Shown here in pieces: positions 1 through 9,003 of a DNA stretch of 64,000 nt. The notes beneath the pieces were generated by a model. The model worked only from the letters and a program-made list of their open reading frames with translations, had not been told where the DNA came from and did no database searches. The stretch is from Platanthera guangdongensis (lineage: Eukaryota; Streptophyta; Magnoliopsida; Asparagales; Orchidaceae), in contig CM077151.1 of the NCBI GenBank assembly GCA_039583875.1, positions 20,666,326-20,730,325 on the forward strand, in the 5' to 3' direction. How positions within the stretch are numbered: the first letter of the stretch is position 1; each line of letters begins with the position of its first letter. Position numbers and translations under genes: made by a program.

Positions 1-110
1 ATCTTGTTTGTGTTGTACAAGCTTCTCTTCCAAGCAATTCTTATTTTTATTTGTTCCGCCCCTCTTACATATTTGTCCCTTAGGACCCTAAAAACAAGGT
101 CTATTATTTA

Positions 111-145
111 AAAATAAAATAAAATAAAATAAAATAAAATAAAAT
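111..145. repeat. (AAAAT)n microsatellite in the DGK 3' flank
   Basis: Seven tandem AAAAT units downstream of the DGK stop codon. On the minus strand candidate AATAAA poly(A) signals sit at 262-267 and 46-51. The rest of 1-290 has no coding signal and is best read as 3' UTR and flank. Confidence 0.8.
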
Positions 146-290
146 AGACAGTACAGTATAAAATCCAGCAATTTAAGACACCGTGTGCTGTGTGAATGAT
201 TGAGATCCTCTCAATTTGAGATCAAATGAATGTGGAGTGAATGGTTCGGATTGATTTTTCATTTATTCAAGCATGCATGCAAGCCTCCTC

Positions 291-626
291 TTAACTGAGG
301 TGGGCAACGTCAATATCCTCTGAAAGTTTAAAAGTGTTCGCAGCACCAAACTTCCTCCTTTCTTCCCAAGACTCATCCCCGTCAGAATCCTCCGGGCTGC
401 CGCCATCGTCCAAATGATGACTGGCCGACGGGGGGGTCGAAGGGTCGAGGATGCTCTTCGATATGCAGCCCGGGGCGGCAAGCATGCTCGCCTGGCCTAG
501 GTGTGAAATCTCCACCACCACGGTGTCGTCGTCCTCCGGCAGAGGCTGCTTCCACGGCTCTCCATCAATCCTCATGTACGTGTGATCCGCTGCGGCTCTA
601 TGAAACTCGAACCGGATCCGATGAGC
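291..626 (-). CDS. Diacylglycerol kinase (DGK5-like), last coding exon
   Basis: Final exon of a plant diacylglycerol kinase, the enzyme that uses ATP to convert diacylglycerol to phosphatidic acid at membranes. It encodes 111 residues and a TAA stop at 291-293. Seen: an AG acceptor just upstream of 626, then the end of the DGK accessory domain with the hallmark [13 protein letters not shown] and [10 protein letters not shown], then an acidic tail ([16 protein letters not shown]) and a C-terminus DVAHLS. These motifs are known from cluster III plant DGKs such as Arabidopsis DGK5. It joins in phase 0 to exon 716-832. The frame is intact with no stop, so the gene looks functional here. The assignment as DGK is firm; the paralogue is inferred from recalled family motifs. 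Confidence 0.92.
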   Translation of the reverse strand, partial: AHRIRFEFHRAAADHTYMRIDGEPWKQPLPEDDDTVVVEISHLGQASMLAAPGCISKSILDPSTPPSASHHLDDGGSPEDSDGDESWEERRKFGAANTFKLSEDIDVAHLS

Positions 627-715
627 CTGAATGTTAAGCGACAAGGATTGCCGAAGGGATCACAGCAAAAACAGCGGGTCGTTGCAAGCGATAAATGAAA
701 CAGTATTTTTGTAAC

Positions 716-832
716 CTGTGCGAGGCGATTTCCGTGACCGCTGGGGGCAAGGAGGACAAGGCCATGCCAGGCGTCTCGGAAGCCCACCACCTCCAAGAGG
801 CCGTCGTCAACGTACGGCGGCGTGAGACCCCT
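716..832 (-). CDS. Diacylglycerol kinase, accessory-domain exon
   Basis: A 117-nt exon (39 codons, phase 0 on both sides) flanked by an acceptor TTTTTCAG and a donor GTTAC. It encodes the DGK accessory domain segment with [26 protein letters not shown] and GHGNRLAQ, motifs strongly conserved in plant DGKs. It follows exon 917-1004 and precedes exon 291-626, and both junctions keep the frame. No coding damage is visible. Confidence 0.93.
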
Positions 833-916
833 CTGAAAAAAAAGGCAATGAATTGAGCGTGCCGAGAAAGGAGCAGGCTAATGAGGAGAGGGAAGGCGAG
901 GAGAATTAAATCTTAC

Positions 917-1004
917 ATCACGTGCTTTGTTATGGTTAGGAGTTCCCCAGGGGTTCAGCCCACCGGAGAAGCTGGGAAGATTCAGGCAAACAATGGACCT
1001 AATG
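917..1004 (-). CDS. Diacylglycerol kinase, accessory-domain exon
   Basis: An 88-nt exon bounded by an acceptor CAACAG and a donor GTAAGA. The first base completes a serine codon begun by exon 1716-1790. It encodes [20 protein letters not shown] followed by [10 protein letters not shown], the start of the conserved accessory-domain core of cluster III DGKs. It ends in phase 0 and continues into exon 716-832. Confidence 0.93.
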
Positions 1005-1715
1005 CTGTTGAGAGAAAGGGATGATTGTTTGAGTAAGAGGATTATTACAGGGACAATCTTGACATAGAAATGCAAAGTGCCCAACGTGCATTGAAAAATA
1101 AGCCTACAACTTGTGCCTCTTTGAAAGTAGTGAGCGGGTCTGGTGGATCTGGGATTATATGGTTTCTAGTATCAGCAGAATAGATTACTTTCTGGCAAAC
1201 TCAGACAGGTAACTGAAAAGATGCACCCGCAAAATGTAGGGTTTTGATAAAATGCATTCCAAATTGTTAAATTTGACAAAATGCACACCTAATTAAAAAA
1301 AAGTTGGCACTTTGCACCCTGGTGGAGGGTGATTGAGGTGCATTTTGCAAGTCTTTTTCTAATTGGCAAGTCATTAGCCACTTTCTTTGTTGCCATCTTG
1401 TCTACAGTGAGTTCATTATTACAAAAGAATGCATTACCAATGGAAGAACGAATGTGACGGATTAGGTCCCATTTGGCAGGGTGAAGCTCCTGCCGCGCAG
1501 ATCCGTGAACGTCGGACCCACAGCTACCGGACCAACAACCTAAATCAGATGTTTTTTGCGGACTTCGAGTGCATGTCCTACGGAATGCCGGACTGCAGCG
1601 CTGCCAAACAGCAGCAGGGCAGCATTCCAAGGGATGCAAGTTTGGCTTTAATGAGTAGTAGTGAGGAAAGAAAATGCCTTTCTAAACAAAATGTCAGTTA
1701 AAGTACGCATAGCAC
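1005..1715 (-). other. DGK intron with a possible small hAT-like insertion
   Basis: Intron of 711 bp between two phase-matched DGK exons. At 1465-1620 a GC-rich block starts near GGTCCCATTTGGCAGGGTG and ends near CTGCCAAACAGCAGCAGGG. Those ends are loosely inverted and resemble the termini of small non-autonomous hAT elements. I could not fix a target-site duplication. The rest is AT-rich with repeats of an AAAATGCA word and no coding signal. Confidence 0.35.
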
Positions 1716-1790
1716 CTGTGAGGAATATGAAGCTCTTCCCAGTGACCATGCTTCTTCATGATCTTCACCTTAGCAAGCTGAGCAATATTC
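1716..1790 (-). CDS. Diacylglycerol kinase, internal exon
   Basis: A 75-nt exon with acceptor ATTATAG and donor GTGCT. Split codons at both ends restore R-N-I-A-Q-L upstream and H-S-I-R downstream. It encodes NIAQLAKVKIMKKHGHWEEL and HIPH, matching the segment that precedes the [10 protein letters not shown] block in plant DGK5-type kinases. Its upstream neighbour is the exon at 29589-29656, across the giant intron, and the phases of the two match exactly. Confidence 0.9.
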
Positions 1791-1803
1791 CTATAATTAA
1801 AAT

Positions 1804-1857
1804 AAATGCAAATAGTTAGCAGCCAACAGTAAATGCAAATAGTTAGCAGCCAACAGT
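1804..1857. repeat. 27-bp tandem duplication in the DGK intron
   Basis: Two perfect adjacent copies of a 27-bp unit beginning AAATGCAAATAGTTAGC, at 1804-1830 and 1831-1857. It lies just inside the giant intron, 14 bp from the acceptor of exon 1716-1790. Confidence 0.9.
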
Positions 1858-2027
1858 AGTTTGAAGGAGTTAGAAAACTGCGTCCCATTTTTGCCATCGT
1901 GTAGAACGTAATAATCCAAAAATACTAGTGATATTGCCCTATACTCATACATATACGTGAGTAAGAACACAAAAACTAAATTACCCTTAGCAAGTATTAT
2001 GAACACGACTTGAATAATAGTTTAATT

Positions 2028-2612
2028 ACAACTCTCCCCCACAAATTAGACGAAAGATATCAATCATCCCTAACTTGTGGATATCATCGGTGAACATAAG
2101 ACATCCCTAACTTTTGGTGAAAACATCTGTCAGTTGATCTTTGGAGGGAACAAAATGAGTGGCTACATTCCCTTTATCCAAGTGGTTTTTGATAAAATGT
2201 CTATCAACTTCAACATGCATAATCTTGTCATGTCGTATTGGGTTATGTGCTATATTGATGACTTCTTTGTTGTCACAGTACAAGGAGAGTGGTATATGCT
2301 CCTAGAATCCCAAATCTTGCAACATAGAATGCAACCTGTCATTCACAGAGATCTTGAGACATTACCTGGTACTCGGCCTCCGCGCTTGATCTGGCTACCA
2401 CATTTTGCTTCGTGGTTCGCTATGTGACCAAATTTCCCCCAACAAAGGTACAATACCCCATTATAGACTTCCTGTCATCACGACTCCCAGCCCAATTTGT
2501 ACATGCGAAGACTTCAAACCACAAGTGGTTGTTCTTAGAGAACATGAGTCCCCGACCAGGTGCTTTCTTCAAGTACTGCAGTATGCGATATGCGGCCTCG
2601 TGATGTCTGATC
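2028..2612 (-). pseudogene. Copia-1 retrotransposon, RNase H end and polypurine tract
   Basis: Minus-strand remains of a Ty1/copia pol C-terminus. Readable RNase H blocks are RHHEAAYRILQYLKKAPGRG, MFSKNNHLWFEV, CTFVGGNLVT, then CDNKEVINIAHNP, VEVDRHFIKNHLD and SKDQLTDVFTKS. The frame is broken by indels and stops. A polypurine tract (GGGGGAGAG on the minus strand) at 2032-2040 is followed by TGTAATTAAAC, the probable LTR start at 2030. The family is the same as Copia-4 at 57.3-59.0 kb. The rest of the element resumes at 7101. Confidence 0.85.

Positions 2613-2616
<4 letters not shown>

Positions 2617-2700
<84 letters not shown>
2617..2700. repeat. (AT)n microsatellite at the left edge of the composite block
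   Basis: 84 bp of pure AT dinucleotide. It interrupts the Copia-1 RNase H reading frame exactly where the composite block 2617-7100 begins. Confidence 0.95.
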
Positions 2701-2702
<2 letters not shown>

Positions 2703-2793
2703 TGATTTATCATGACCTCCCTTTGAAGTAAATCTTGAGGGTGTCTTTTTGTGCATGGATGCAATGAAATATAAATATTGAGGGGAGATAATT

Positions 2794-2853
2794 GTAATTT
2801 TGAATGTTAGAGGGGTGCAAGCTGTAATTTTGAATGTTAGAGGGGTGCAAGCT
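2794..2853. repeat. 30-bp tandem duplication
   Basis: Two adjacent copies of a 30-bp unit beginning GTAATTTTGAATGTTAGAGG, at 2794-2823 and 2824-2853, with a partial third start. No function is evident. Confidence 0.88.
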
Positions 2854-3715
2854 GTAATTATGCAAACTTCGAGGGGAGGTCCCGGTAAATAACCATATAT
2901 CTTTATTATATACACCAATATGCATATTGGCAAAACACACTGAACTTCTTCTTTTGACTGTCCAATCAAACAGCTAAAAACAAAGCTTTTATTTTTGGTC
3001 ATCAGATCCTTTCCACTTTGCTTTGAATGTGCGATCGTGGACTGCCAACAGCTGAAACAGGGAAGATTATCGACAACGCGGCGGAAGAAATCCCAAAACC
3101 CAAATTTAGCTACAACATATTTTCATTTTATCATTGTCGTCGGCGACGGAGCTGCCGGCGGCTTGCCCGGCGCCCACCGGCTGGTTCGTCGGACCCCGGC
3201 GAACCCACCGCGTGTTGTCCGCCGGTAAGCGGGCAGGGCCCAACCCGTGACCGCTTAGCGTTATTTTTAATACCACCGCACCAACTCCTAAACGCCCTTG
3301 TCGAGCTCGCTGGACGACTTTCTTCGGAGTGCCACCATCGACCTCTTCCTCCAACACATCAACTCCTTCAAAGTCCACTTTTTGACATCCGCCGACATGC
3401 CCTGCTCAGCCTTCGAAGCCAACGCCACCACTCTCTGACAATCCTGCCTTCAAAGCCATCGACGTCGACGAGAAGCCCTGTCGTCCTCCCATCCCCCCTG
3501 TCATGGAGGGTAGAGAGAACTCCCGTGCACCCCTCCTCCTCCAAGTAATCAGATTTTAATGTTTTTGTTCCGGCCATCTAAGAATGAAGTATATTTAATT
3601 ATTATCATTATAAATTCCTAAAAAAATAAGAAAAAAATAAAAATAAAAAGAAAGTAAGAAAAAAATAAGTACAAATAAAAAACACAATAATCTTAAATAA
3701 CCTCAACGAAGCCCT
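2854..3715. other. Unassigned spacer in the composite block
   Basis: About 860 bp without a recognised gene. 3080-3545 is GC-rich with overlapping open frames on both strands that match no family I know. 3575-3705 is A-rich. It may be captured gene sequence inside a transposon, but nothing shows this directly. Confidence 0.4.
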
Positions 3716-3930
3716 CTAGGAGCGAAGCGCGCCGGGCGCGGAAAAAGCACGCTCGGGGTTACGGGCGAAGCCCATGTGGAGGCGGGTGAAGCCCTCCTGA
3801 ATGCGGCCGAAGGCCGCCCGAGACCATCGAACACGGGCGTAGCCCGTGCAAAGCCCGCAATGACGCACGCCTTGATGCGGTCGCAGCCCGCAGCGACACA
3901 TCGAGCACGGGCTGACCCATGCGAAGATGC
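3716..3930. repeat. GC-rich palindromic module (CGAAGCCCGTG type)
   Basis: Dense short inverted words such as GGGCGTAGCCCGTG, GCCCGCAGCGACACAT and GAGGCGGGTGAAGCC. Several of these words recur in the Copia-2 5' LTR at 12168-12240, so the block may be LTR remnant of that family or a mobile hairpin cluster. Confidence 0.55.
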
Positions 3931-3931
3931 T

Positions 3932-3935
3932 AGTG

Positions 3936-4018
<83 letters not shown>
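3932..4018. repeat. (GT)n then (AT)n microsatellite
   Basis: A short GT run passes into 73 bp of AT repeat (3946-4018), ending 49 bp before the hAT element. Confidence 0.93.
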
Positions 4019-4020
<2 letters not shown>

Positions 4021-4059
4021 AAAAAATACAAATACGCGTAACGCGTATTTGCAAATTTC

Positions 4060-4067
4060 CACGCGAG
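4060..4067. repeat. Target-site duplication of hAT-1, left copy
   Basis: CACGCGAG, identical to 6593-6600 on the other side of the element. Confidence 0.95.
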
Positions 4068-6592
4068 CAGGGGCGGATCCAAGGGGGGCCCATGGGGGCC
4101 CGGGCCCCCCCAAATTTTTTTAAAATAACTAAATATTTTTAATCTCATTTTTAAAATATTTTTAATGACTGACTATAACTTTGTTCATGGTGTTTGTCCC
4201 TCTCACATGAGAGCCTGGGCCCCCCCAAACATCATGACGGTGATTTTATTTTTATTATATTATATATTTATTATATCTTATTAATGCAGTCATTTCATCT
4301 CTCATCTGCAATGTCTCCTCAGTCAATTCAGTCCTCTCCATGGTTAGAGTACTCTCCTGCAAAAGATGCTGCATATTGTGCACTTTGCTATATTTTCAAT
4401 AAACAAAATAGTGGTCGATATGGAACAAACTCATTCACGACGGAAGGATTTCGGAACTGGAAGAAAGTCAATGGAAAGAATTGTGCATTTTTGACTCATT
4501 CAGGGAAAGATCATTGTTCTCCACACAACCTTGCAGTCAAAAATTGTGCAGATTTAATTGCTCAAACTCAACATATAGATAAAGTGATGGAAAGACAAAC
4601 ATCTCAGCAAATCGCAATGAATCGGTTACGGGTTGGAACTTCAATTGATGCATTGCGATACTGTGCATTTCAAGGAATTGCATTTCGAGGTCACGATGAA
4701 ACTCAAGAATCTATTAATCGCGGGAATTTTGTGCAAATTATCAAATTGCTTCGGACTTATAACAAGGAAGTTGATGAAGTTGTGTTAGAAAATGCGCCAG
4801 GAAATGCTATGTATATATCACCTAATATTCAGAAGGATCTTCTTTCGATTATGTCAAGAAAGGTGCGAGATGTAATTCGTACGGAAATTAACGATTCCAA
4901 ATATTGCATAATAGTTGACGAATCTAGAGACGAATCAAAAAGAGATCAAATGACTATCGTGATTCGATTTGTGGATGTTCATGGCTTGGTGCGAGAAAGG
5001 TTTTTAGATCTTGTTCATGTTACAGATACAAGTGCACTGCCTCTTAAGAATTAAATTTCAACAGTCCTCTCTCGTCATAATTTGAGTATTCAGGATATAC
5101 GGGGTCAAGGATATGATGGTGCAAGTAACATGCGAGGTGAATGAAAGGGTTTAAAAACTTTATTCCTTAATGAATGTTCTCAAGCTCATAATGTTCACTG
5201 TTTTGCACATAAGCTTCAACTAGTTCTTGTTGCAACATCAAAGGAAGTGAAGACAGTGCATAATTTTTTTAATAAGCTGATATATATTGTTAATACTGTT
5301 GGTGCTTCTTCTAAACGCAATGATCAATTGCGAGCTGCTCAAAAAGAGTACTTGGATCACATGATTGCTCTAGGTGAAATTGAGACCAGCACGGGAGCCA
5401 ATCAAATTGGTTCACTACAACGACATGGTGACACTAGATGGTCGTCACATCTGAACTCTGTTTACAGTGTTATAAATATGTATAATGCTACATGCTCTGT
5501 GTTGCTTGATATTAGTGATAATGGCGGAACATCTACTCAACGAGGGGATGCTGAAGCAACCTTTAGAAAAATGGGAGTATTTGAATTTGTTTTCATTTTG
5601 CATTTGATGAAAGAAATTTTGAGAATCAGTGACGTTTTATGCAAAGCACTACAACATCAATCTCAGGATATATTGAATGTCATAAATTTAGTTTCAACAA
5701 CAAAAACTCTCATTCAGAAGTTGCGAGAATCTGGTTGGGAAAAGTTCTTACAAGATGTGATCATATTCTGTGAGAAAAATGAAGTTAAAGTTCCTGACAT
5801 GAATGCTCAATATAGTGATCGTCGGTTTCGAAGTCCGCGTGATATCATTACAGTGAAACATCATTTTCAAGTAGATATTTTCAATGTCTCAATAGATTGT
5901 GTGTTGCAGGAGCTAAATTCTAGATTCAGTGAAAATTCTATGGAACTCCTTCGTCTAAGTGTGGCTTTATATCCAAGTGATGAATACAAATCTTTCAAGA
6001 TTGATGATATATGTGCCCTTGCAAAAAATTTCTACCCTCAAGATTTCAGTGAACAAGAAATTCATGTGTTAAATACTCAATTGCAGCATTATCAACTCGA
6101 TGTTCCTTCTCATAAGGACTTCAAAAATTTATCTACAATTTCCAAGTTGTATGAGAAATTGGTGGAAACGAAAAAATCGAAGACCTACTATCTTATTGAC
6201 AAATTGATTCGTCTCATTTTGACTCTTCCGGTCTCAACAGCAACCACAGAAAGGTCATTCTCTGCTATGAAACTTGTTAAAACGAGACTTCGTAACAAGA
6301 TGGAAGATGAATTTCTTGCAAATTGCATGACTTTATATATTGAGCGAGAAATAACGGAGAAAATTGACAAAGATTGTATCATAGATGAATTTTATGAAGT
6401 GAAAAATCGCCGTGCATAATTGAAGTGACATGTATATGATTGTTTGTATCTTTTTTGGCTTATTGAAATATATGTTATGTTTTGTCAAAAAACTGTATAT
6501 ATATTTTTTACATTAAAAAATTTATTTTAAAATTTATTTGGCTTCGCTTGGTGACTGGGCCCCCCTAGCTAAAATTCCTGGATCCGCCCCTG
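4068..6592 (+). mobile_element. hAT transposon hAT-1, complete ends, 2525 bp
   Basis: Bounded by inverted termini: the left end reads CAGGGGCGGATCCA and the right end is its exact reverse complement (14 bp). Perfect 8-bp direct repeats CACGCGAG lie outside at 4060-4067 and 6593-6600. Eight-base duplications and short CA-starting termini are hallmarks of hAT transposons. The element carries one transposase gene with two nonsense codons, so it is not autonomous in this copy. It inserted into the composite block that splits Copia-1. Confidence 0.95.
4194..6419 (+). pseudogene. hAT transposase (TTF zinc finger / DUF4371 / hAT dimerisation type)
   Basis: A single reading frame runs from about 4194 to a stop at 6417-6419, broken by only two nonsense codons: TAA at 5052-5054 and TGA at 5142-5144. 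No frameshift is needed. Seen: WLEYSPAKDAAYC at the start of the TTF-type finger, GFRNWKKVNGK, the catalytic-core blocks ALRYCAFQGIAFRGHDE and IVDESRDESKRDQM, the GQGYDGASNMRGE and NVHCFAHKLQL blocks, and a C-terminal dimerisation region LPVSTATTERSFSAMKLVKT. The N-terminus is short compared with family members that carry roughly 70-150 residues before the finger, so it is probably truncated or encoded by a lost exon. The two stop contexts suggest ordinary point mutations. Confidence 0.9.
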
Positions 6593-6600
6593 CACGCGAG
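6593..6600. repeat. Target-site duplication of hAT-1, right copy
   Basis: CACGCGAG, identical to 4060-4067. Confidence 0.95.
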
Positions 6601-6623
6601 GCAGTCAGCCTTGAACGCGTGTG

Positions 6624-6990
6624 CAGTGGGGCGGCCGGCGGCTGCGGTGTCACCGGCCATCGGCCGCCCCACTGTAAAAAAATTGCAACAGCGGCGGCGC
6701 CGCCACCGCCGCCGCTGTTGCAATTTTTTTTGCAATGGGGCTGCCGGCGGATGCGGTCTCGCCGGCCGCCGAACTCCCCGCCATTAAAAAAATTGCACCT
6801 GCAAATTTTTTTTACAGCAGGGCCCGCTACCGGCTCGCTGGCCGCCCTGCCTCGCCGGCGTCTACGTCGGCGAGCCCGCCGGGAATTTCTTTTATAAAGG
6901 CTGGGCACCTGTAGCCGTTGGATTAAATCCAACGGCTACAGGGCAGCGCGTATATATTTTATATGCGCGCTGCGCGGATGGCCAACATAA
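6624..6990. repeat. Cluster of consecutive hairpins
   Basis: At least four inverted repeats in a row: CAGTGGGGCGGCCG at 6624-6637 with its complement at 6661-6674; an AAATTGCAACAGCGGCGGCG arm near 6680-6699 pairing with 6707-6730; a third around 6731-6800; and a perfect palindrome centred in TGTAGCCGTTGGATTAAATC (6909-6939). It is flanked by hAT-1 on the left and an AT microsatellite on the right. It looks like a foldback element or stacked hairpins; no coding content. Confidence 0.75.
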
Positions 6991-7015
6991 ATCCTCGATC
7001 TTATGATAGCTCAAA

Positions 7016-7016
<1 letters not shown>

Positions 7017-7100
<84 letters not shown>
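7017..7100. repeat. (AT)n microsatellite at the right edge of the composite block
   Basis: About 84 bp of AT repeat. The Copia-1 frame resumes directly after it, mirroring the repeat at 2617-2700. Confidence 0.95.
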
Positions 7101-7103
<3 letters not shown>

Positions 7104-7960
7104 CTCCCAACCAATCTTTGATAGCTCGAAGTATCCGTCCGATCACCATCACTGTCTTCATCAATCTTATGATTCTCCTCCATATGAGTGTTTGTCGGGA
7201 CACAACCGAGCATCCCGATTTCCGTTAACAGGTCAAAAACATATTTGCGTTGGAATATGAGGATACTTTAATTCGACCTAGTCACTTAAATTCTCAAAAA
7301 GTATCGTAGTCTCCGTAAATCTTTCATTTCAAACTCATCGGACAACAGAGCCTTGAGATTTGCAATTTCCTTTAGGTCATCACCTGTGATCACAATGTCA
7401 TCCACATGGGCAATGAGTAACATGATTTTGTGATCACGTTTTCTGATGAACTTGGTGTGATTGGGCTGTCCCTGCTTCTAGCCAAACTTAATTATGACCA
7501 TGTAAAACCTGCCAAACCATGCCTTAGGTGACTGTTACAAACCATATAATGACCTCTTTAAGTAACAGAATAACCCTTTTGGTCCATTTTTAACAAATAC
7601 AGTGGGAATTTCATGTACACTTCTTCATCGAACTCACCATGGAGGACATTTTCACATCTAGTTAAAGAAGATCCCAACCCAAGCAAGCAGCACGGGATAG
7701 GAGAACCAAATGGAGTTCATCTTTGCCACCAGAGTAAAAGTCTCCTCGCAATCTACTAATTTAATCTGGGTATATACCTCTGAGCCACCGATCGTGCCTT
7801 ATAATATTCAACCTTACCATCCTGATTTTGTTTAATAGAGAACACCCACCTCAAACCAACGACTTCTTCCCAAGGGAAAGGGGAAAGATGTCCCATGTGT
7901 GGTTCCTTTCCAAGGTGACATTTCCTCCATAGCATGTGTCCATTCAAGGAACACCCAAAG
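7101..7960 (-). pseudogene. Copia-1 reverse transcriptase remnant
   Basis: Minus-strand Ty1/copia RT. Readable blocks run from LRWVFSIKQNQDGKVEYYKA (near 7850) through the active-site region HVDDIVITGDD (near 7390-7420; usually YVDD) to LGCVPTNTHMEENHKIDEDS and YQRLVGRII just before the AT run. Several frameshifts and stops are present. Compared with Copia-4, about 25 codons (the LSHTRPDITCAVDIL region) are missing between this part and 2612, so the composite insertion came with a small deletion. Confidence 0.85.
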
Positions 7961-7967
7961 CTTCCTG

Positions 7968-8655
7968 CTACAACCTAGAAATAGTAATCATGGATAACAA
8001 TGTGACAACAGGCTGTTGTGCAGTCGCTTTACCTTTCAGCAATGCAAGAAGATGTAGAACACCAAAATATGAGTCTGAATCAGGCACTGGTAAAGGTAGA
8101 ACGATAGTGACCTGTTTACCTTTTTGTCGGCGGTGATATACAAGAGTAAGTGGAGGAATTAAAGACGGAGAAAATTGGTTAGGACGTGTTGCTTGAATGG
8201 AAGGGATAGTATGAGTCGAAGGAATGACAAGAAGAGGAAAAAGAGTATCAGATGCATCGTCACTAATCTCCCCCTGACGAATGGAATGAGTCGGGTCCAG
8301 AAAATATGATTCCACATCGTGGAAGGTAACATCTATGGTACAAAATGTACGTCGTGACAGAGGATGGTAACACCGATATCCTTTCGTGATGGAGGAATAA
8401 CCAATAAAGACACAATGTTGAGCACGAGGATCAAGTTTGTCACGATGAGGTTGATGAACATGAACAAATCACATACAAACACACGAGGTGGCAGATGAGA
8501 GTGGCGTACAGTAAAAATGATGAAGAGATGGGTGAGAGGGGTAACATAATCTAAGATCCGTGAAGGTAGACGATTGATGAGATGAGCAGCGGTTATAACA
8601 ACATTACCCCAATAAGATTTAGGAAGGTACATAGTGGTGAGAAGGCAACGCATCA
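7968..8655 (-). pseudogene. Copia-1 integrase C-terminus and linker remnant
   Basis: Minus-strand copia integrase end: LPKSYWGNVVITAAHLINRL, PSRILDYVTPLTHL, then the variable linker before RT. The frame is open over long stretches but shifted. At 8656 the homology stops abruptly at the LTR sequence of Gypsy-1, so the 5' part of Copia-1 is lost or displaced. Confidence 0.8.
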
Positions 8656-8812
8656 TAGTCCTTTTATGCGCGTGTACGAACTCTAAGACGGTCATCATTT
8701 GAAATTACCCGTGAAAGTTTGCTCGTGCAACCTTATTTTAAGATCAGAACACAAATTTTACGTTTTAAAATTAAAAACAAGAATTTGGTATACATCAATT
8801 TGGTATACATCA
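8656..8812 (+). repeat. Gypsy-1 5' LTR, 3'-terminal part
   Basis: 157 bp ending in CA and followed at once by a tRNA-Met-type primer binding site. The same sequence, with point differences, recurs at 18926-19068. The final TTTGGTATACATCAA word is duplicated here. The 5' part of the LTR is missing. Confidence 0.8.
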
Positions 8813-8830
8813 ATTTGGTATCAGAGCTAC
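8813..8830 (+). promoter_or_regulatory. Primer binding site of Gypsy-1
   Basis: TTGGTATCAGAGC, complementary to the 3' end of plant initiator tRNA-Met, starting just after the LTR end CATCA. Confidence 0.82.
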
Positions 8831-9003
8831 ATTCAATTCACTTTTATTGTGTGAGTCAACGATCTTGACCTAATTTGTCTAACAAAAAATTTCTTTAAAA
8901 AAACAGAAAAAAATTTATTTCACTGTTTAACAAAAAAAATCAGTTAAATGTTTTTATTTATATATATATATTAAAAATATTTTAAAAAAGTTTCTTTTAA
9001 AAC

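Noticed and set aside
1289..1639. 116-codon minus-strand frame in the DGK intron as coding sequence
   Set aside because: Lies between two phase-matched DGK exons, has no family match and overlaps the hAT-like GC block.
2420..3002. Open frames with IYIYIY stretches around the AT microsatellites (also near 3716-4148 and 6892-7213)
   Set aside because: AT dinucleotide repeats lack stop codons in every frame; these are repeat artefacts.
3027..3548. 173-codon frame in the composite block as a gene
   Set aside because: Both strands are open due to GC content and no motif was recognised; left as spacer.
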